Below are positions 1 to 8,810 of a stretch of DNA of 64,000 nt, one piece after another. Origin of the DNA: Bog-756 sp963704615. Its GTDB lineage: Bacteria; Actinomycetota; Acidimicrobiia; Acidimicrobiales; RAAP-2. Made by a program: the position numbers and the translations under genes. The stretch covers positions 3,906,001-3,970,000 of the forward strand of contig OY969923.1 of NCBI GenBank assembly GCA_963704615.1, given 5' to 3'. Under the pieces are notes generated by a model. It ran no database searches. It saw only the letters and a list, made by a program, of their open reading frames with translations, and had not been told where the DNA came from. How positions within the stretch are numbered: the stretch's first letter is position 1; the number at the start of each line of letters is the position of its first letter.

Positions 1-144
1 CGATACCCGCATAAGGCCCTTTTGGGCACAGCGTACGAGTTCGCGACCGACAATCGGCTCAGTCCGGGCGACTTTGAAGGCGGGAAGGCCGGTGCGGTAT
101 CGGTCCTCGAGGGTCTCGGCTTCACCGTGGATGCGATGAATTGA
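1..144 (+). CDS. C-terminal end of an unidentified protein (partial)
   Basis: An open frame runs from the window edge to TGA at 142-144 and gives the last 47 residues of a protein that begins outside the window. The fragment reads as ordinary soluble sequence (ending GLGFTVDAMN) with no transmembrane segment or motif I can assign. It is followed by about 215 bases without a gene. I do not recognise the family and give no function. That it is coding at all rests only on the open frame and plausible amino-acid composition. Confidence 0.45.
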   Translation, partial: RYPHKALLGTAYEFATDNRLSPGDFEGGKAGAVSVLEGLGFTVDAMN

Positions 145-237
145 TCGTCGTTCAGTCGCCAGAAAAACGACCGTGAAGGGAAGGCGATTCGATAAGCAAG
201 GGCACAGGAGTTTTCGTTCAGAGCGACGCTGTAACAC

Positions 238-290
238 GCCTCTTTTTAAGAGGCCCACTTGCTCTGCCAAAGAGTATCCGGAGTGGATAC
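238..290. promoter_or_regulatory. Two inverted repeats upstream of the HAD gene
   Basis: The 145-360 gap holds two short inverted repeats. The first has arms GCCTCTT (238-244) and AAGAGGC (248-254) with a three-T loop; it could be a weak terminator for the preceding gene or an operator. The second has arms GTATCC (274-279) and GGATAC (285-290) around five bases, about 70 bases before the HAD start, a plausible operator position. No regulator gene is adjacent. Roles are inference. Confidence 0.3.
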
Positions 291-360
291 CTCATCACGC
301 CGACCGTGACACAAGGAACGACGGGTCTTTGACGCGGTGACCACAGAGGAAGGTATGCCG

Positions 361-1062
361 ATGCAGCCACTAGTCGTATTCGATGTCAACGAGACGTTGC
401 TTGATCTTGAAGCTCTTACTCCTGCATTCGAGACTATATTCGGCGACGACAGAATGATGCGCCTTTGGTTTGCAAACCTGATCACTTACTCGGAGGCGCT
501 GACGCTATCCGGGGTTTATGTCCCCTTCACAGACATTGGCGGCGCGGTTCTCAAGATGCTCGCGGCCACGCGTGGTCTGACGATCTCGGACGAGATGGCA
601 GCGGAGTTCACTGACCGTTTTGCGACCATGCCACCACACCCAGAAGTCCCGGCTGCACTGCGCCGCCTTCGCAACCATGGGTTCCGGTTGTTTACGTTGA
701 CTGACAATACGCTGGAGATCTCCGGGCGCCAGCTGGACCGGGGTGGCCTGATTGATCTATTCGAGCGTCGTTTCAGCGTCGACGAAACCGTAAGGAAGCA
801 CAAGCCCTCACAGGACGCCTATCACTCACTTACGCGGGAGTTCGGAGTTGATCCATCCGGCTTATGCCTCATCGCTTGCCATGTGTGGGACACCATCGGT
901 GCTCTTGCTGCAGGGTGGCAGGCCGGACTGATCCTGCGCAAAGGGAATGCCCCATTACCCGTCGGGCCGCAGCCGACCTATATAGGCGACGATCTCGAGG
1001 TTGTGGCCGACCAACTGATCAAAGGCTACCCAGTGACGGGAGACGAGGAGTATGAAATGTGA
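361..1062 (+). CDS. Haloacid dehalogenase type II (HAD superfamily hydrolase)
   Basis: This encodes a 233-residue HAD hydrolase of the type II haloacid dehalogenase group, which hydrolyses L-2-haloacids or related small substrates in the cytoplasm. Motif I is FDVNETLLD with nucleophile Asp8. The family arginine region (RMMRLWF), a lysine in RKHKPSQ near residue 148 and the late acidic motif CHVWDTIGA are present. The usual Ser-Asn of motif II is replaced by TLTDN, so the substrate may differ. A GTG at 337 would add eight residues, but AGAGGAAGG at 345-353 is correctly spaced only for ATG 361, and family members begin there. The stop overlaps the next gene's start (GTGA), so the two are probably co-translated. 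Confidence 0.85.
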   Translation: MQPLVVFDVNETLLDLEALTPAFETIFGDDRMMRLWFANLITYSEALTLSGVYVPFTDIGGAVLKMLAATRGLTISDEMAAEFTDRFATMPPHPEVPAALRRLRNHGFRLFTLTDNTLEISGRQLDRGGLIDLFERRFSVDETVRKHKPSQDAYHSLTREFGVDPSGLCLIACHVWDTIGALAAGWQAGLILRKGNAPLPVGPQPTYIGDDLEVVADQLIKGYPVTGDEEYEM

Positions 1063-1703
1063 CCACCCTCCCGGACGAACTCAGTGCCGCTAAGGCCGTT
1101 GTGGCCCAGAAACTCCCGCCCGAGGCCGCGGCGACCTTTAGCACGCAGCAGATCCAGTTGGCCCGCATGGCCATTCCATCCGTTCATTCCGGGACTGAGG
1201 TGCCGGATGCTTCACTGTTATTGGTCACCGGCAATTCGATTCGCCTATCCGAAGTGCTCGACGGCTCTCCCGCTGTTCTCGTATTCTACCGAGGGGGTTG
1301 GTGTCCATACTGCAACCTGACTCTTCGGACATACCAGGACGAACTCCTGCCCAAACTCAAGAACCTGGGTTTCAAGCTGGTGGCGATCAGTCCGCAGCGG
1401 CCCGATGGGTCTCTGATGACCCAGGCAAAAGCGGAGCTGGATTTCGACATTCTTTCCGATCCGCAGAACGTCCTGTCAGTGTTTCTCGGCATCATTGATG
1501 ATGGGAGCGACGAGGTGCGGGAGACCCAGGCTGTGCTGGGCTTGGACTTGGCCGAAGTCAACGAAGGCGAAGACGTCCGGCTGCCGATGCCGGCCGTCGT
1601 AGTCGTAGACGACCAGCGGATAGTTCGGTGGTCCGACGTTCACCCTGACTACACCACACGAACCGATGTGGATGCGATCGCTGAGGCCGTCAGATCCTTT
1701 TAA
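1059..1703 (+). CDS. Peroxiredoxin-like protein (AhpC/TSA family)
   Basis: This 214-residue thioredoxin-fold protein resembles the peroxiredoxin-like AhpC/TSA group that reduces peroxides using a cysteine pair. The active-site region reads VFYRGGWCPYC with Cys82 and Cys85, followed by the typical LVAISPQ strand. An N-terminal helical region of about 50 residues precedes the fold, as in the longer members of this group. GTG 1059 overlaps the stop of the HAD gene and is preceded by GACGAGGAG at 1042-1050, so translation is probably coupled. Pairing of a dehalogenase-like hydrolase with a peroxiredoxin suggests a detoxification or stress role, which is inference. No signal peptide is seen. Confidence 0.85.
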   Translation: MTTLPDELSAAKAVVAQKLPPEAAATFSTQQIQLARMAIPSVHSGTEVPDASLLLVTGNSIRLSEVLDGSPAVLVFYRGGWCPYCNLTLRTYQDELLPKLKNLGFKLVAISPQRPDGSLMTQAKAELDFDILSDPQNVLSVFLGIIDDGSDEVRETQAVLGLDLAEVNEGEDVRLPMPAVVVVDDQRIVRWSDVHPDYTTRTDVDAIAEAVRSF

Positions 1704-1808
1704 GAGTCTCATTGCGCATTAGTGATCCATTCGGGGTCTGAACCGGCGGCGCCTCGTTCTTAGTCGAGCCGCAACCGCGTCAACGAAGCTGAAGTCGAGA
1801 GGAACGCT

Positions 1809-3680
1809 ATGGCGTCTAACATCGACGATTACGCCATAATCGGCGACACGAAAACGGCCGCCCTCGTCGATCTTACGGGATCGATCGACTGGTGGTGTAC
1901 GCCGCGCATCGATTCCGCTGCCGCCTTTGCCGCGCTGCTTGGCGACACGAGCAATGGACGGTGGCTGATCGCCCCGAAAGGCGAGGTGGCCAAGGTTGTC
2001 CGTCACTACGAACCAGAGACCTTGATTCTCAAGACGATCTTTGAGACATCGACGGGATCGGTGTCTGTCAGCGACTTTATGCCCCCAAACGAAGGCCACT
2101 CAATGATCCATCGCATCGTCGAGGGTCGTGGTGGCACTGTCGAGATGCAGATGGAACTAATCGTACGTTACGGCTACGGCGCGATCACCCCTTGGGCCAC
2201 CGCTACGGGTGATGGACTCGTCCTTGTTGCCGGCCGTGACGGCCTCCGCCTCCATAGCCCCGTCCGGCTCGCTGGCGAGGACCAGCACACCGCTGTCTCC
2301 TTCTTCGTGTCGGACGACATTGTCCGCTCTTTCTCGCTCACCTGGTTCCCCTCGGAGAAACCCTCACCTCTCCCCATCGACAGCCTTGCGGCTCGTAACC
2401 ACACGCGCCAGTACTGGCACGACTGGGTAGGACAGTGCACCTACAACGGCGGTTGGCGCGACTTGGTTGTCCGCTCGCTCATCACCTTGAAGGCCCTTAC
2501 ATACGGCCCCAGCGGCGCCATCTGTGCGGCAGCAACAACCTCGTTGCCTGAGATTGCTGGCGGCACCCGAAACTGGGATTACCGTTATTCCTGGCTCCGA
2601 GACGCGACCTTTACTCTCCATGCGCTACTGGTCTCCGGTTACACCGACGAGGCGGCGGCGTGGGTGCAATGGCTTCGCCGCGCCGTTGCGGGGAACCCCG
2701 GCGAGATGCAGATCATGTACGGCATCGACGGAGAGCGGCGCCTACCAGAGTTCGAACTCGACCATCTCGCCGGCTACGAAGGATCAAGGCCCGTCCGTAT
2801 CGGCAACAAAGCGGTCACTCAGCTCCAGCTCGACGTCTATGGCGAAGTCCTCGACTCTGCTGTCACCTATTGGCAGAGCCCTATTCCCAAAGAGGCCAAC
2901 GTATCGCCGGATCAGATATTGGCGATCCTAGGGCACCTCGAGCAAGTGTGGCCCGAGCCCGACAGCGGGATCTGGGAGGTTCGCGGCCCACGGCGGCACT
3001 TTACCCATTCGAAGGTCATGGCCTGGGTCGCCTTCGATCGGGCGGTCACGCTGGCAGAGCAGGGTTTTTTGCAGAAGGGCCCGATAGACCATTGGCGGCG
3101 ATTGCGTGATGAAATCCACACCGAGATTTGTCAGAAGGGGTTCGACCCCGAGCTCAAGTCGTTCACCCAGTACTACGGTGCCAAGCTGCTCGACGCCAGC
3201 CTGCTCATGCTCGCACCTGTCGGTTTCCTGCCGCCCGATGACCCGCGTATCGTTGGCACTGTCGAATCGATCCAGAAGGGCCTCGTCAGCAACGGCCTCG
3301 TCCTCCGGTATCAGACCGATACTGACGAGGAGGTTGACGGCCTGATGGGGGCCGAGGGCGCCTTCTTGATGACAAGCTTCTGGCTCGTTGACAATCTCGT
3401 TCTGCTCGGACGCCGCGACGAGGCAAAGGAGATGTTCAACCGGCTCTGCGCGCTCTGCAATGACGTCGGTCTCCTCTCCGAGGAGTACGATCCGAAGAGA
3501 GGCCGGTTGCTTGGAAACTTCCCGCAGGCCTTTTCACACGTAGCTCTGATCAACACCGCCGCCAATCTCTCGATGGGCGAGAATGGCCCTTCGGCGATGC
3601 GCAGTCGCCGTTACGGGCCGGCGGCGATCGCTGGTCGCCGCCATTCGAGGGGCGGATTGCGCTTGTGGCCAGGCCGGTAA
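1809..3680 (+). CDS. Glycoside hydrolase family 15 (glucoamylase/trehalase-like)
   Basis: This 623-residue protein matches bacterial GH15 enzymes, inverting exo-glucosidases that act on starch-like glucans or trehalose. An N-terminal beta-sandwich region (about 1-220) precedes an alpha/alpha-barrel catalytic domain. Diagnostic blocks are TGSIDWWCTPR near the N-terminus, the GGTRNWDYRYSWLRDA block, GIWEVRG with a candidate catalytic glutamate, and LLSEEYDP with a second carboxylate, then FPQAFSHVALINTAANL. There is no signal peptide, so it is probably cytoplasmic and may act on trehalose or storage glucan. GAGAGGA sits eight bases before ATG 1809. The last ~30 residues after NLSMGENG are arginine-rich and unlike the family, possibly a frameshifted or degenerate tail. 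It appears monocistronic. Confidence 0.9.
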   Translation: MASNIDDYAIIGDTKTAALVDLTGSIDWWCTPRIDSAAAFAALLGDTSNGRWLIAPKGEVAKVVRHYEPETLILKTIFETSTGSVSVSDFMPPNEGHSMIHRIVEGRGGTVEMQMELIVRYGYGAITPWATATGDGLVLVAGRDGLRLHSPVRLAGEDQHTAVSFFVSDDIVRSFSLTWFPSEKPSPLPIDSLAARNHTRQYWHDWVGQCTYNGGWRDLVVRSLITLKALTYGPSGAICAAATTSLPEIAGGTRNWDYRYSWLRDATFTLHALLVSGYTDEAAAWVQWLRRAVAGNPGEMQIMYGIDGERRLPEFELDHLAGYEGSRPVRIGNKAVTQLQLDVYGEVLDSAVTYWQSPIPKEANVSPDQILAILGHLEQVWPEPDSGIWEVRGPRRHFTHSKVMAWVAFDRAVTLAEQGFLQKGPIDHWRRLRDEIHTEICQKGFDPELKSFTQYYGAKLLDASLLMLAPVGFLPPDDPRIVGTVESIQKGLVSNGLVLRYQTDTDEEVDGLMGAEGAFLMTSFWLVDNLVLLGRRDEAKEMFNRLCALCNDVGLLSEEYDPKRGRLLGNFPQAFSHVALINTAANLSMGENGPSAMRSRRYGPAAIAGRRHSRGGLRLWPGR

Positions 3681-4153
3681 GAGGCATCGGACGAGAGGCG
3701 GTGACCCAGTTCGCCAAGGCCCAGCTGGCCCATGGGGGAGCCGGAGCGGCACTGGTCGCAGCAGAAATGTCGGGTTTGAGACCGGAAGGTGTCTGACGGT
3801 CCTGAACCCCCGCCAGTACCGAGTTGACGAGCGACTACGGAGTTATGGACCGGACGAAGTCGCAGGCGAGCGCGGCGATCGTCTGTGGACGTGCTTTGAC
3901 GTCGATCAGAAAATGACCAACCAACTGCTCTCGGCTTGAATCTCGGGAATCGCCGGGCGTTCCGAGTTAACTCGATGTATTCCCATCGACAAGCGCTTGG
4001 CGCTGAAGGTGGCGGAGGCCAGGGAGCACTTCGGGATCCCGGTCTTGACGAACTTGTGAGCTGCTCAGGATCCGCTCTTAGTCTCAATGGGGAGCGGGCA
4101 CTCGTGCTCCACAGAACGGTCTTTTTCTTCAACTTCGCGGCGAAGGGCGGGGA
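3681..4153. other. Gene-free interval with two open-frame scraps
   Basis: No convincing gene lies here. Two plus-strand frames look protein-like but lack a start and any recognisable family. One, beginning inside the GH15 gene in another frame, ends at TGA 3794-3796 with the string GAALVAAEMSGLRPEGV. The other runs from 3940 to a TGA near 4062 and ends EAREHFGIPVLTNL. They may be remnants of lost genes or chance. The interval separates the plus-strand GH15 gene from the convergent molybdenum transport operon; I saw no strong terminator. Confidence 0.35.
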
Positions 4154-6076
4154 TCAGTCACTGTCCTTGGTCGCCACCGCGAGCCCTGTCGTCGAGGGCG
4201 GGCCGTCCTCCTCCACCGGTGTGGTCCACACCATGACGGCCTCGGCGTCGAAGCGCACGAGGCAACGGCTTCCCGGCACTACCATGACCGGGTCGATGCT
4301 CCGAGACGTCAACTCCGGCCCACCCTCGAGGCGCACCGTCACTTCCACGCTCGTGCCCAGGTCGACGACATCGCTCACCACCGCGGGGTGTGTCGATCGC
4401 TCGTCCTGGCTGGACCGGCGCGCCCTCTGCGACGGCAATACCCCGAGGTTCTCCTGGAGTGGGCCGACCTGGACCCGCTCGGGAGCCACAGACCACAACA
4501 CGGCGGCTCCGAGTGGTAGCTGTGCCGTCACTGTGAAGGATGTCGCGCCGGCGAGTACCGTGCCGTCAGCCGCGACCACACCGCGGCCAAGATTGCTGAT
4601 GCCGAGGAGACGCGCCACCTGTGGGGAGGCCGGCCGGCGATAGACCTCGACAACCCGGCCGGACTGGAGCACCCGCCCGTCGGTGATAATGACGATCTCG
4701 TCGGCGAGGAGGGCCGCCTCTTTTGGATCGTGAGTTACGAGCACGGTGGACAGGCCGGTCTCGTGCTGGAGCCGGCGCACCTCGCGCCGCAGTTCGTGGC
4801 GGACGGGCGCGTCCAGGGCAGAAAAGGGCTCGTCCAGGAGCACGACCTCCGGCCCGCTGGCCAGGGCACGTGCCAGGCTTACCCGTTGGCTCTGCCCGCC
4901 GGACAGCTGTTCCGGATAGCGATCGAGGAGGTCGTCCAAGTGGAGTGTCTGCAGCCACCAGGCCGCCCGAGCAGGGTCGGCGTGGACACCGAAGAGGGCC
5001 TGCTCCCATACCGTTCGTCCAGGGATCAACCCCAGGCTCTGAGGGACGTAGCCAATCCGACGGCGGTCGGGCGCGATGCGGCTCACGTCCGCGCTGCCAT
5101 AAGTAACCATCCCGGCATCGGGCCCAAGGAGCCCGGCGAGGACCCGCAGTGTTACGGACTTGCCCGAACCCGACGGCCCGACGACGGCCAGGCGCTGGCT
5201 GCCTTCGGGGTGGGCCACCCGCAGACAGAAGGTACCGACCTTGACATCGATGTCGAAGCCGATCGGCGTCGGAGCCGTCGACATCGGGGCGAGCGGTGCC
5301 GGGGGCGACCGGTGCCGGACACGGCGCGGGCGCCGAATACGACTTAGGGCGATGGCCAGCACGGCAATCCCGAAGGCGAGGATCGTCGGGGCCTCGGCCT
5401 GTGACAGCGGCGAGGAGGAAAACAGGTTGTCAACGTAGACCGGGAGGCTGTAAGGGTGGTAAGCGAGGACCACGGTGGTTCCGTACTCGCCGAAGGCCCG
5501 CAACCACATGAGGATCATCCCGGTCCGGATACCGTCCCCGGCGGCCGGCACATCGACGCGGAGGAACCGGGCGAACGGACCGTGGCCGAGGGTGGCGGCG
5601 ACATCGCCAAGGGAAGGATCGACGGCCGCGAAGGCGCTCCGGGCCACCACGACCAGGAAAGGCAACGAGACGAACGTCATAGCGATGACGACCCCGTACA
5701 TGGTCTCGGTGAGCCGCTCGCCCGACAGCTGGCCGAGGAACGTGTACGGGCCGACGATGTAGATCAACAGGATGCCGCTCACGAGGGGCGGCACGGCCAA
5801 GGGGAGCAGGACGATCAGGCCCACCGCGGAGGCCAGCCACCCCCGCCGGCGGGCCAAGACATAGGCCAGCGGGATGCCGGTAAGGATCCCGATCAGCAAC
5901 GAGATGGTGGCACCCTCGACCGATACCAGCAGGGCCGGCCAGAGTCCCGGGACGTTCCAACCCTCGTTGTGACCGTCGACGACGCGGTAGACGAACGCCC
6001 CGACCGGGTACGCCAGGTAGAGGACCAGCAGGACGCCCAGCCACTGCAGCGGGCGCGGCGACCTGCCAGGCCTCAC
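4154..6076 (-). CDS. modBC: Molybdate/tungstate ABC transporter, permease-ATPase fusion (ModB-ModC)
   Basis: This 640-residue protein joins a ModB-type permease to a ModC-type ATPase. Residues 1-245 carry about six membrane segments and the permease EAA-like loop (GDVAATLGHG, about 157-166). After a proline-rich linker, the ATPase has Walker A GPSGSGKS (300-307), Q-loop Gln346, signature LSGGQ (391-395), Walker B VVLLDEP (411-417) and the H-loop in LVTHD. The C-terminal ~150 residues resemble the TOBE-type oxyanion-binding region of ModC. It probably imports molybdate or tungstate with the binding protein encoded 20 bases upstream. Fused permease-ATPases of this type are known but less common than separate subunits. 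The exact oxyanion cannot be read from sequence. Confidence 0.88.
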   Translation of the reverse strand: MRPGRSPRPLQWLGVLLVLYLAYPVGAFVYRVVDGHNEGWNVPGLWPALLVSVEGATISLLIGILTGIPLAYVLARRRGWLASAVGLIVLLPLAVPPLVSGILLIYIVGPYTFLGQLSGERLTETMYGVVIAMTFVSLPFLVVVARSAFAAVDPSLGDVAATLGHGPFARFLRVDVPAAGDGIRTGMILMWLRAFGEYGTTVVLAYHPYSLPVYVDNLFSSSPLSQAEAPTILAFGIAVLAIALSRIRRPRRVRHRSPPAPLAPMSTAPTPIGFDIDVKVGTFCLRVAHPEGSQRLAVVGPSGSGKSVTLRVLAGLLGPDAGMVTYGSADVSRIAPDRRRIGYVPQSLGLIPGRTVWEQALFGVHADPARAAWWLQTLHLDDLLDRYPEQLSGGQSQRVSLARALASGPEVVLLDEPFSALDAPVRHELRREVRRLQHETGLSTVLVTHDPKEAALLADEIVIITDGRVLQSGRVVEVYRRPASPQVARLLGISNLGRGVVAADGTVLAGATSFTVTAQLPLGAAVLWSVAPERVQVGPLQENLGVLPSQRARRSSQDERSTHPAVVSDVVDLGTSVEVTVRLEGGPELTSRSIDPVMVVPGSRCLVRFDAEAVMVWTTPVEEDGPPSTTGLAVATKDSD

Positions 6077-6095
6077 CCGAAGAGGCTGCCGGAAC

Positions 6096-7019
6096 TCATC
6101 CGAGGAGGCCCGCCAGGCCGCTCGGCACGCCGGTTCCAGTCACCTTTGGAGGGGAGATGATTACGAACTGGTCGGCTTTCATCACAGCCTTCCCGGTGTC
6201 GCCGAGGAGGAATTTGACGAAGGCGTCCGCCGCGGCCGGATGCGGGGCGCCTTTCACTACCGTGATGGTGTACTGACCGGCGAGGTTGACGCCGGGGAGA
6301 TCGACGTGCGGGCTGCCCTGCGAGTTGGCGTCGGCGAGGTACATAAACGCGCTGTCGAGCTGCCCGGTCAGGACGTCGGCCTCCTCCGGGTTCTCCGCGT
6401 ACTCGTCCGACGTCTCGCTGGCAAGGGTCTTCAACGCCGGGAGGTTCCTGGATTTCGCCGTATCCTCGAGGGCCTCAGCGGCGAGGACGCCACCGGGGTC
6501 CTGGGTTGGGTCGGTTCGACCGAGTCGGAACCCAGGCTTGGTGATCACGTCGTACCACGGCATGGTCTTGAGGTCCGTGGCAAATGTGCTTTGAGGGTAG
6601 TAGCCGAGGACTAGCGGTGACGAGGCGAACGATGCGTACCACGACACCCAGTCGCCGTTCGCCGTGCCTTCGAGGGTGGTGTTCACCGTCGGGCTGGCAC
6701 TGATGAAGACGTCGGCCACGGCAACCTTGTTCTTGATGTCGGCGGCCAGATCCGACGATCCGGCCGAATTGTCGACCAGGGTGTAGCCCGTCGCCGCGTG
6801 GAACGCCGGCGCCACCGAGCCGGTTATCAGAGACTTGAGTGACCCGGCGGAGAACACGTCGACGTCACCGGAATGCTTGACTGAGGTGGTTGAAGTGCTG
6901 GCCGAGGTCGCCGACGAGCTCCCGCAAGCGGCTACCGCCAGCGCTGTCACCGCAAGCGTCAACCCAAGCACTCGTCTCGAGGTGAGGATATGGCCTCGTC
7001 TGGCAGCTATCATTCGCAT
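6096..7019 (-). CDS. modA: Molybdate/tungstate-binding lipoprotein (ModA/WtpA-type)
   Basis: This is an extracytoplasmic substrate-binding protein of about 307 residues. The N-terminus has arginines, a hydrophobic stretch and lipobox VAAC, followed by a Ser/Thr-rich linker, so it is probably lipid-anchored. The mature protein begins VDVFSAGSLK, typical of the WtpA/ModA fold, and contains NSAGSSDLA and DVFISASPT, the oxyanion-binding loops of the group. It lies directly upstream of the ModB-ModC fusion in the same direction, forming an importer operon. ATG 7019 and the in-frame ATG 7013 both fall inside a perfect palindrome, so the true start may be lower, for example at a GTG in the RRVLG segment. 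Whether the ligand is molybdate, tungstate or sulfate is undecided; the neighbours favour molybdate or tungstate. Confidence 0.85.
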   Translation of the reverse strand: MRMIAARRGHILTSRRVLGLTLAVTALAVAACGSSSATSASTSTTSVKHSGDVDVFSAGSLKSLITGSVAPAFHAATGYTLVDNSAGSSDLAADIKNKVAVADVFISASPTVNTTLEGTANGDWVSWYASFASSPLVLGYYPQSTFATDLKTMPWYDVITKPGFRLGRTDPTQDPGGVLAAEALEDTAKSRNLPALKTLASETSDEYAENPEEADVLTGQLDSAFMYLADANSQGSPHVDLPGVNLAGQYTITVVKGAPHPAAADAFVKFLLGDTGKAVMKADQFVIISPPKVTGTGVPSGLAGLLG

Positions 7020-7033
7020 TTGCCAATGATAGC
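7006..7033. promoter_or_regulatory. Perfect palindrome at the modA 5' end, candidate oxyanion-regulator operator
   Basis: Arms GCTATCATT (7006-7014) and AATGATAGC (7025-7033) are perfect reverse complements around a 10-base spacer. The site covers the first codons assigned to modA, where a repressor would block transcription or translation. ModE-type operators in other bacteria are also AT-rich inverted repeats with separated arms. The HTH-TOBE gene 320 bases away is the obvious candidate regulator. The symmetry is seen; the binding is inferred. Confidence 0.6.
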
Positions 7034-7356
7034 GGCTGTCGAAGGTCGCGTGTGCGAGGAGTGGAGGGGAGCACGGTGTGGGCAGGAGGTGGCCAGCCCG
7101 CTCCTGTCTTGGCCCTGGGACCTGGGTGTCGGCACCGCCAGCTGCGCCAGCCTCAAGCTCCCCTCACGTCTGTGTGTCCTAGCCCGATGGGAGCTGCCCC
7201 AGAAGGATCGGGCACTCGAGGAGAAATATGTACCGACGAACTCGAGTTGGTTGGTTGACGGCTCATCGATCGCGGCGGCGTTTGCAAGAGAGCGACCAGT
7301 CGACCGTCGCCAAGTCCGTGGAGCAGAGACTTGCGAACGCATAAGCTCCCAGTCGC
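7034..7356. other. Intergenic region between modA and the HTH-TOBE gene
   Basis: About 320 bases separate the divergent modA and regulator genes. Beyond the palindrome at its left end I see no second copy of that site, no strong hairpin and no coding frame with family resemblance. Promoters for both directions should lie here but no convincing -35/-10 pair was picked by eye. Confidence 0.4.
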
Positions 7357-7755
7357 ATGGACGACTACAGCGTCAGCGAGGCAGCCCGGTTACTGGGAGT
7401 GAGTCCCGACACGGTTCGGCGCTGGATCGACGACGGCCAACTTGATGCTGCTCGGACACCAGCAGGACATCGTCGGATCGACGGACCGGCGCTAGCTCGT
7501 TTTGCTCAATCGATCTATGAGGACCCCGACCCGCTTGTAGCCGCTCGTGAATCGACTCGTAATCACTTTGCGGGGATCGTAACTAAGGTGGTGACAGACA
7601 AGGTCATGGCCCACGTCGAGGTGCAAGCGGGTCCGTTCCGGGTCGTGTCCCTCATCAGTCGGGAGGCGGTGGAGGACATGAACCTCGCCCCTGGGGTCAT
7701 GGTAAATGCCGTAGTCAAGGCGACCAACGTGTCGATCGAGCACATCGCACGCTGA
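7357..7755 (+). CDS. HTH-TOBE (Mop domain) transcriptional regulator, ModE-like
   Basis: This 132-residue protein joins a MerR/excisionase-type helix-turn-helix (about 3-45: SVSEAARLLGVSPDTVRRWIDDG, shown here in part) to a single TOBE/Mop domain (about 68-131). The Mop domain is the molybdate/tungstate-binding fold found in ModE and molbindins. Such fusions are known as candidate molybdenum- or tungsten-responsive regulators. Divergence from the transporter operon and the palindrome at modA fit autonomous control of uptake. In classical ModE the HTH is winged and the TOBE domain is duplicated; here the protein is much shorter and would need to oligomerise to build complete oxyanion sites. 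The start ATG 7357 has no clear ribosome site. Confidence 0.82.
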   Translation: MDDYSVSEAARLLGVSPDTVRRWIDDGQLDAARTPAGHRRIDGPALARFAQSIYEDPDPLVAARESTRNHFAGIVTKVVTDKVMAHVEVQAGPFRVVSLISREAVEDMNLAPGVMVNAVVKATNVSIEHIAR

Positions 7756-8087
7756 CCCTCGCTGGAACCTTGAGCAGGTAGGAATGTCGAGTCCCTAAGC
7801 CTCTGGTCGCCCATCCAAATTCACATATGTGAGTGCGGCAGATCTGTGAACTACGAATTGCCTTGAATATCGCGTCGCTCCTGCTCAGGCTTCTGATATC
7901 GCTGGAGTGACGACGAGGGTGCAGTGGTCCGGAACATGGGGGACGTCAAGGAAAGACGGTCCTTTGTAGAGTGCTGGAGGTCTAGTGATCCCCCAGCCGC
8001 CTGGAACCAGGCTCGCCTCGTCACTCTTCATCTCCGACCGCAGCAGTCTGCGTCTACCCGGATTGGCCGCCACCCTGATCGCGCGCC
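7756..8087. other. Gene-free interval with a 12-bp palindrome
   Basis: The gap between two convergent genes contains the perfect palindrome TCACATATGTGA (7821-7832). Its composition suits a small regulator site, but no start codon is nearby to regulate. Open frames here have no family resemblance. No clear terminator hairpin was found. Confidence 0.3.
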
Positions 8088-8810
8088 CTATTGCGTTGGA
8101 CCGAAGCGCTCGACGCGGATCCGTTCTGAGGGGACGCCATTACTGAGAAGGGCATCGGTGGCGGCGTCGGAGAACCCCGACGAACCGCAGACGAAAGCCG
8201 TAGCCGAGCTCGGCACCGAGGGGGGAAGATCATTTTTGGTGAGTCGTCCCGCCGGCCGAGGCCAATCTGCCGGAATCTGGCGGGTGTAGAGGATGGTCGT
8301 CTCCGGACCGGGCAGCTCGTGGGCATAGTAGAGATCCGCAGGGGTGCGAACAGAGACAACGAGTTGCACGAGGTCTGAGCGCCCCAGGCGACGCGCCGTC
8401 CGCAGCATGGCCATCAGTGGTACCACGCCGGATCCTCCACCAATGAGCAGTGCGGGTGTCTCTCCCGCCCAGACGAACCAGCCACCGATCGGTCCCCGTA
8501 CTTCGAGCTCGTCGCCCGGTGCGACCCCCTCGTGCAGGAACGTCGAGACTTCTCCGCCAGTCAGGTATTCGACGGTCAGTTCGAACTCGTTGGTTCCGTC
8601 CGGAGCGGAGGCAACCGAGTAGGACCGCGACGCCGTATAACCGTCGGGGGCCGTGAGACGCACCACGTAGTGCTGCCCGGCCAGGTAGCTAACCGGCTCG
8701 TCGAGCGCCAGTCGAAATGTCTTTGCTGTCGGGGTCTCCGGTCGGATGCTGACGACCGTGGCCCGTTGCCATTTTTTTGGTCGCGGGACCGCGGGGAGGC
8801 GTTCAGTCAC
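8088..8810 (-). CDS. FAD/NAD(P)-binding ferredoxin-reductase-type oxidoreductase
   Basis: This 240-residue protein is a flavin reductase of the ferredoxin-NADP reductase superfamily. The FAD-binding barrel has RSYSVAS, the NAD(P) domain has IGGGSGVVP and the C-terminal FVCGSSGF. There is no 2Fe-2S ferredoxin domain, so electrons pass directly from NAD(P)H through FAD to a partner. An open frame continues upstream to 9176, but that part is the shadow of the overlapping sulfite-oxidase gene; GTG 8810 gives a family-like N-terminus (VTERLP). It overlaps the end of that gene by eight bases, so the two are co-translated and the reductase is probably the electron partner of the molybdenum protein. 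Confidence 0.87.
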   Translation of the reverse strand: MTERLPAVPRPKKWQRATVVSIRPETPTAKTFRLALDEPVSYLAGQHYVVRLTAPDGYTASRSYSVASAPDGTNEFELTVEYLTGGEVSTFLHEGVAPGDELEVRGPIGGWFVWAGETPALLIGGGSGVVPLMAMLRTARRLGRSDLVQLVVSVRTPADLYYAHELPGPETTILYTRQIPADWPRPAGRLTKNDLPPSVPSSATAFVCGSSGFSDAATDALLSNGVPSERIRVERFGPTQ

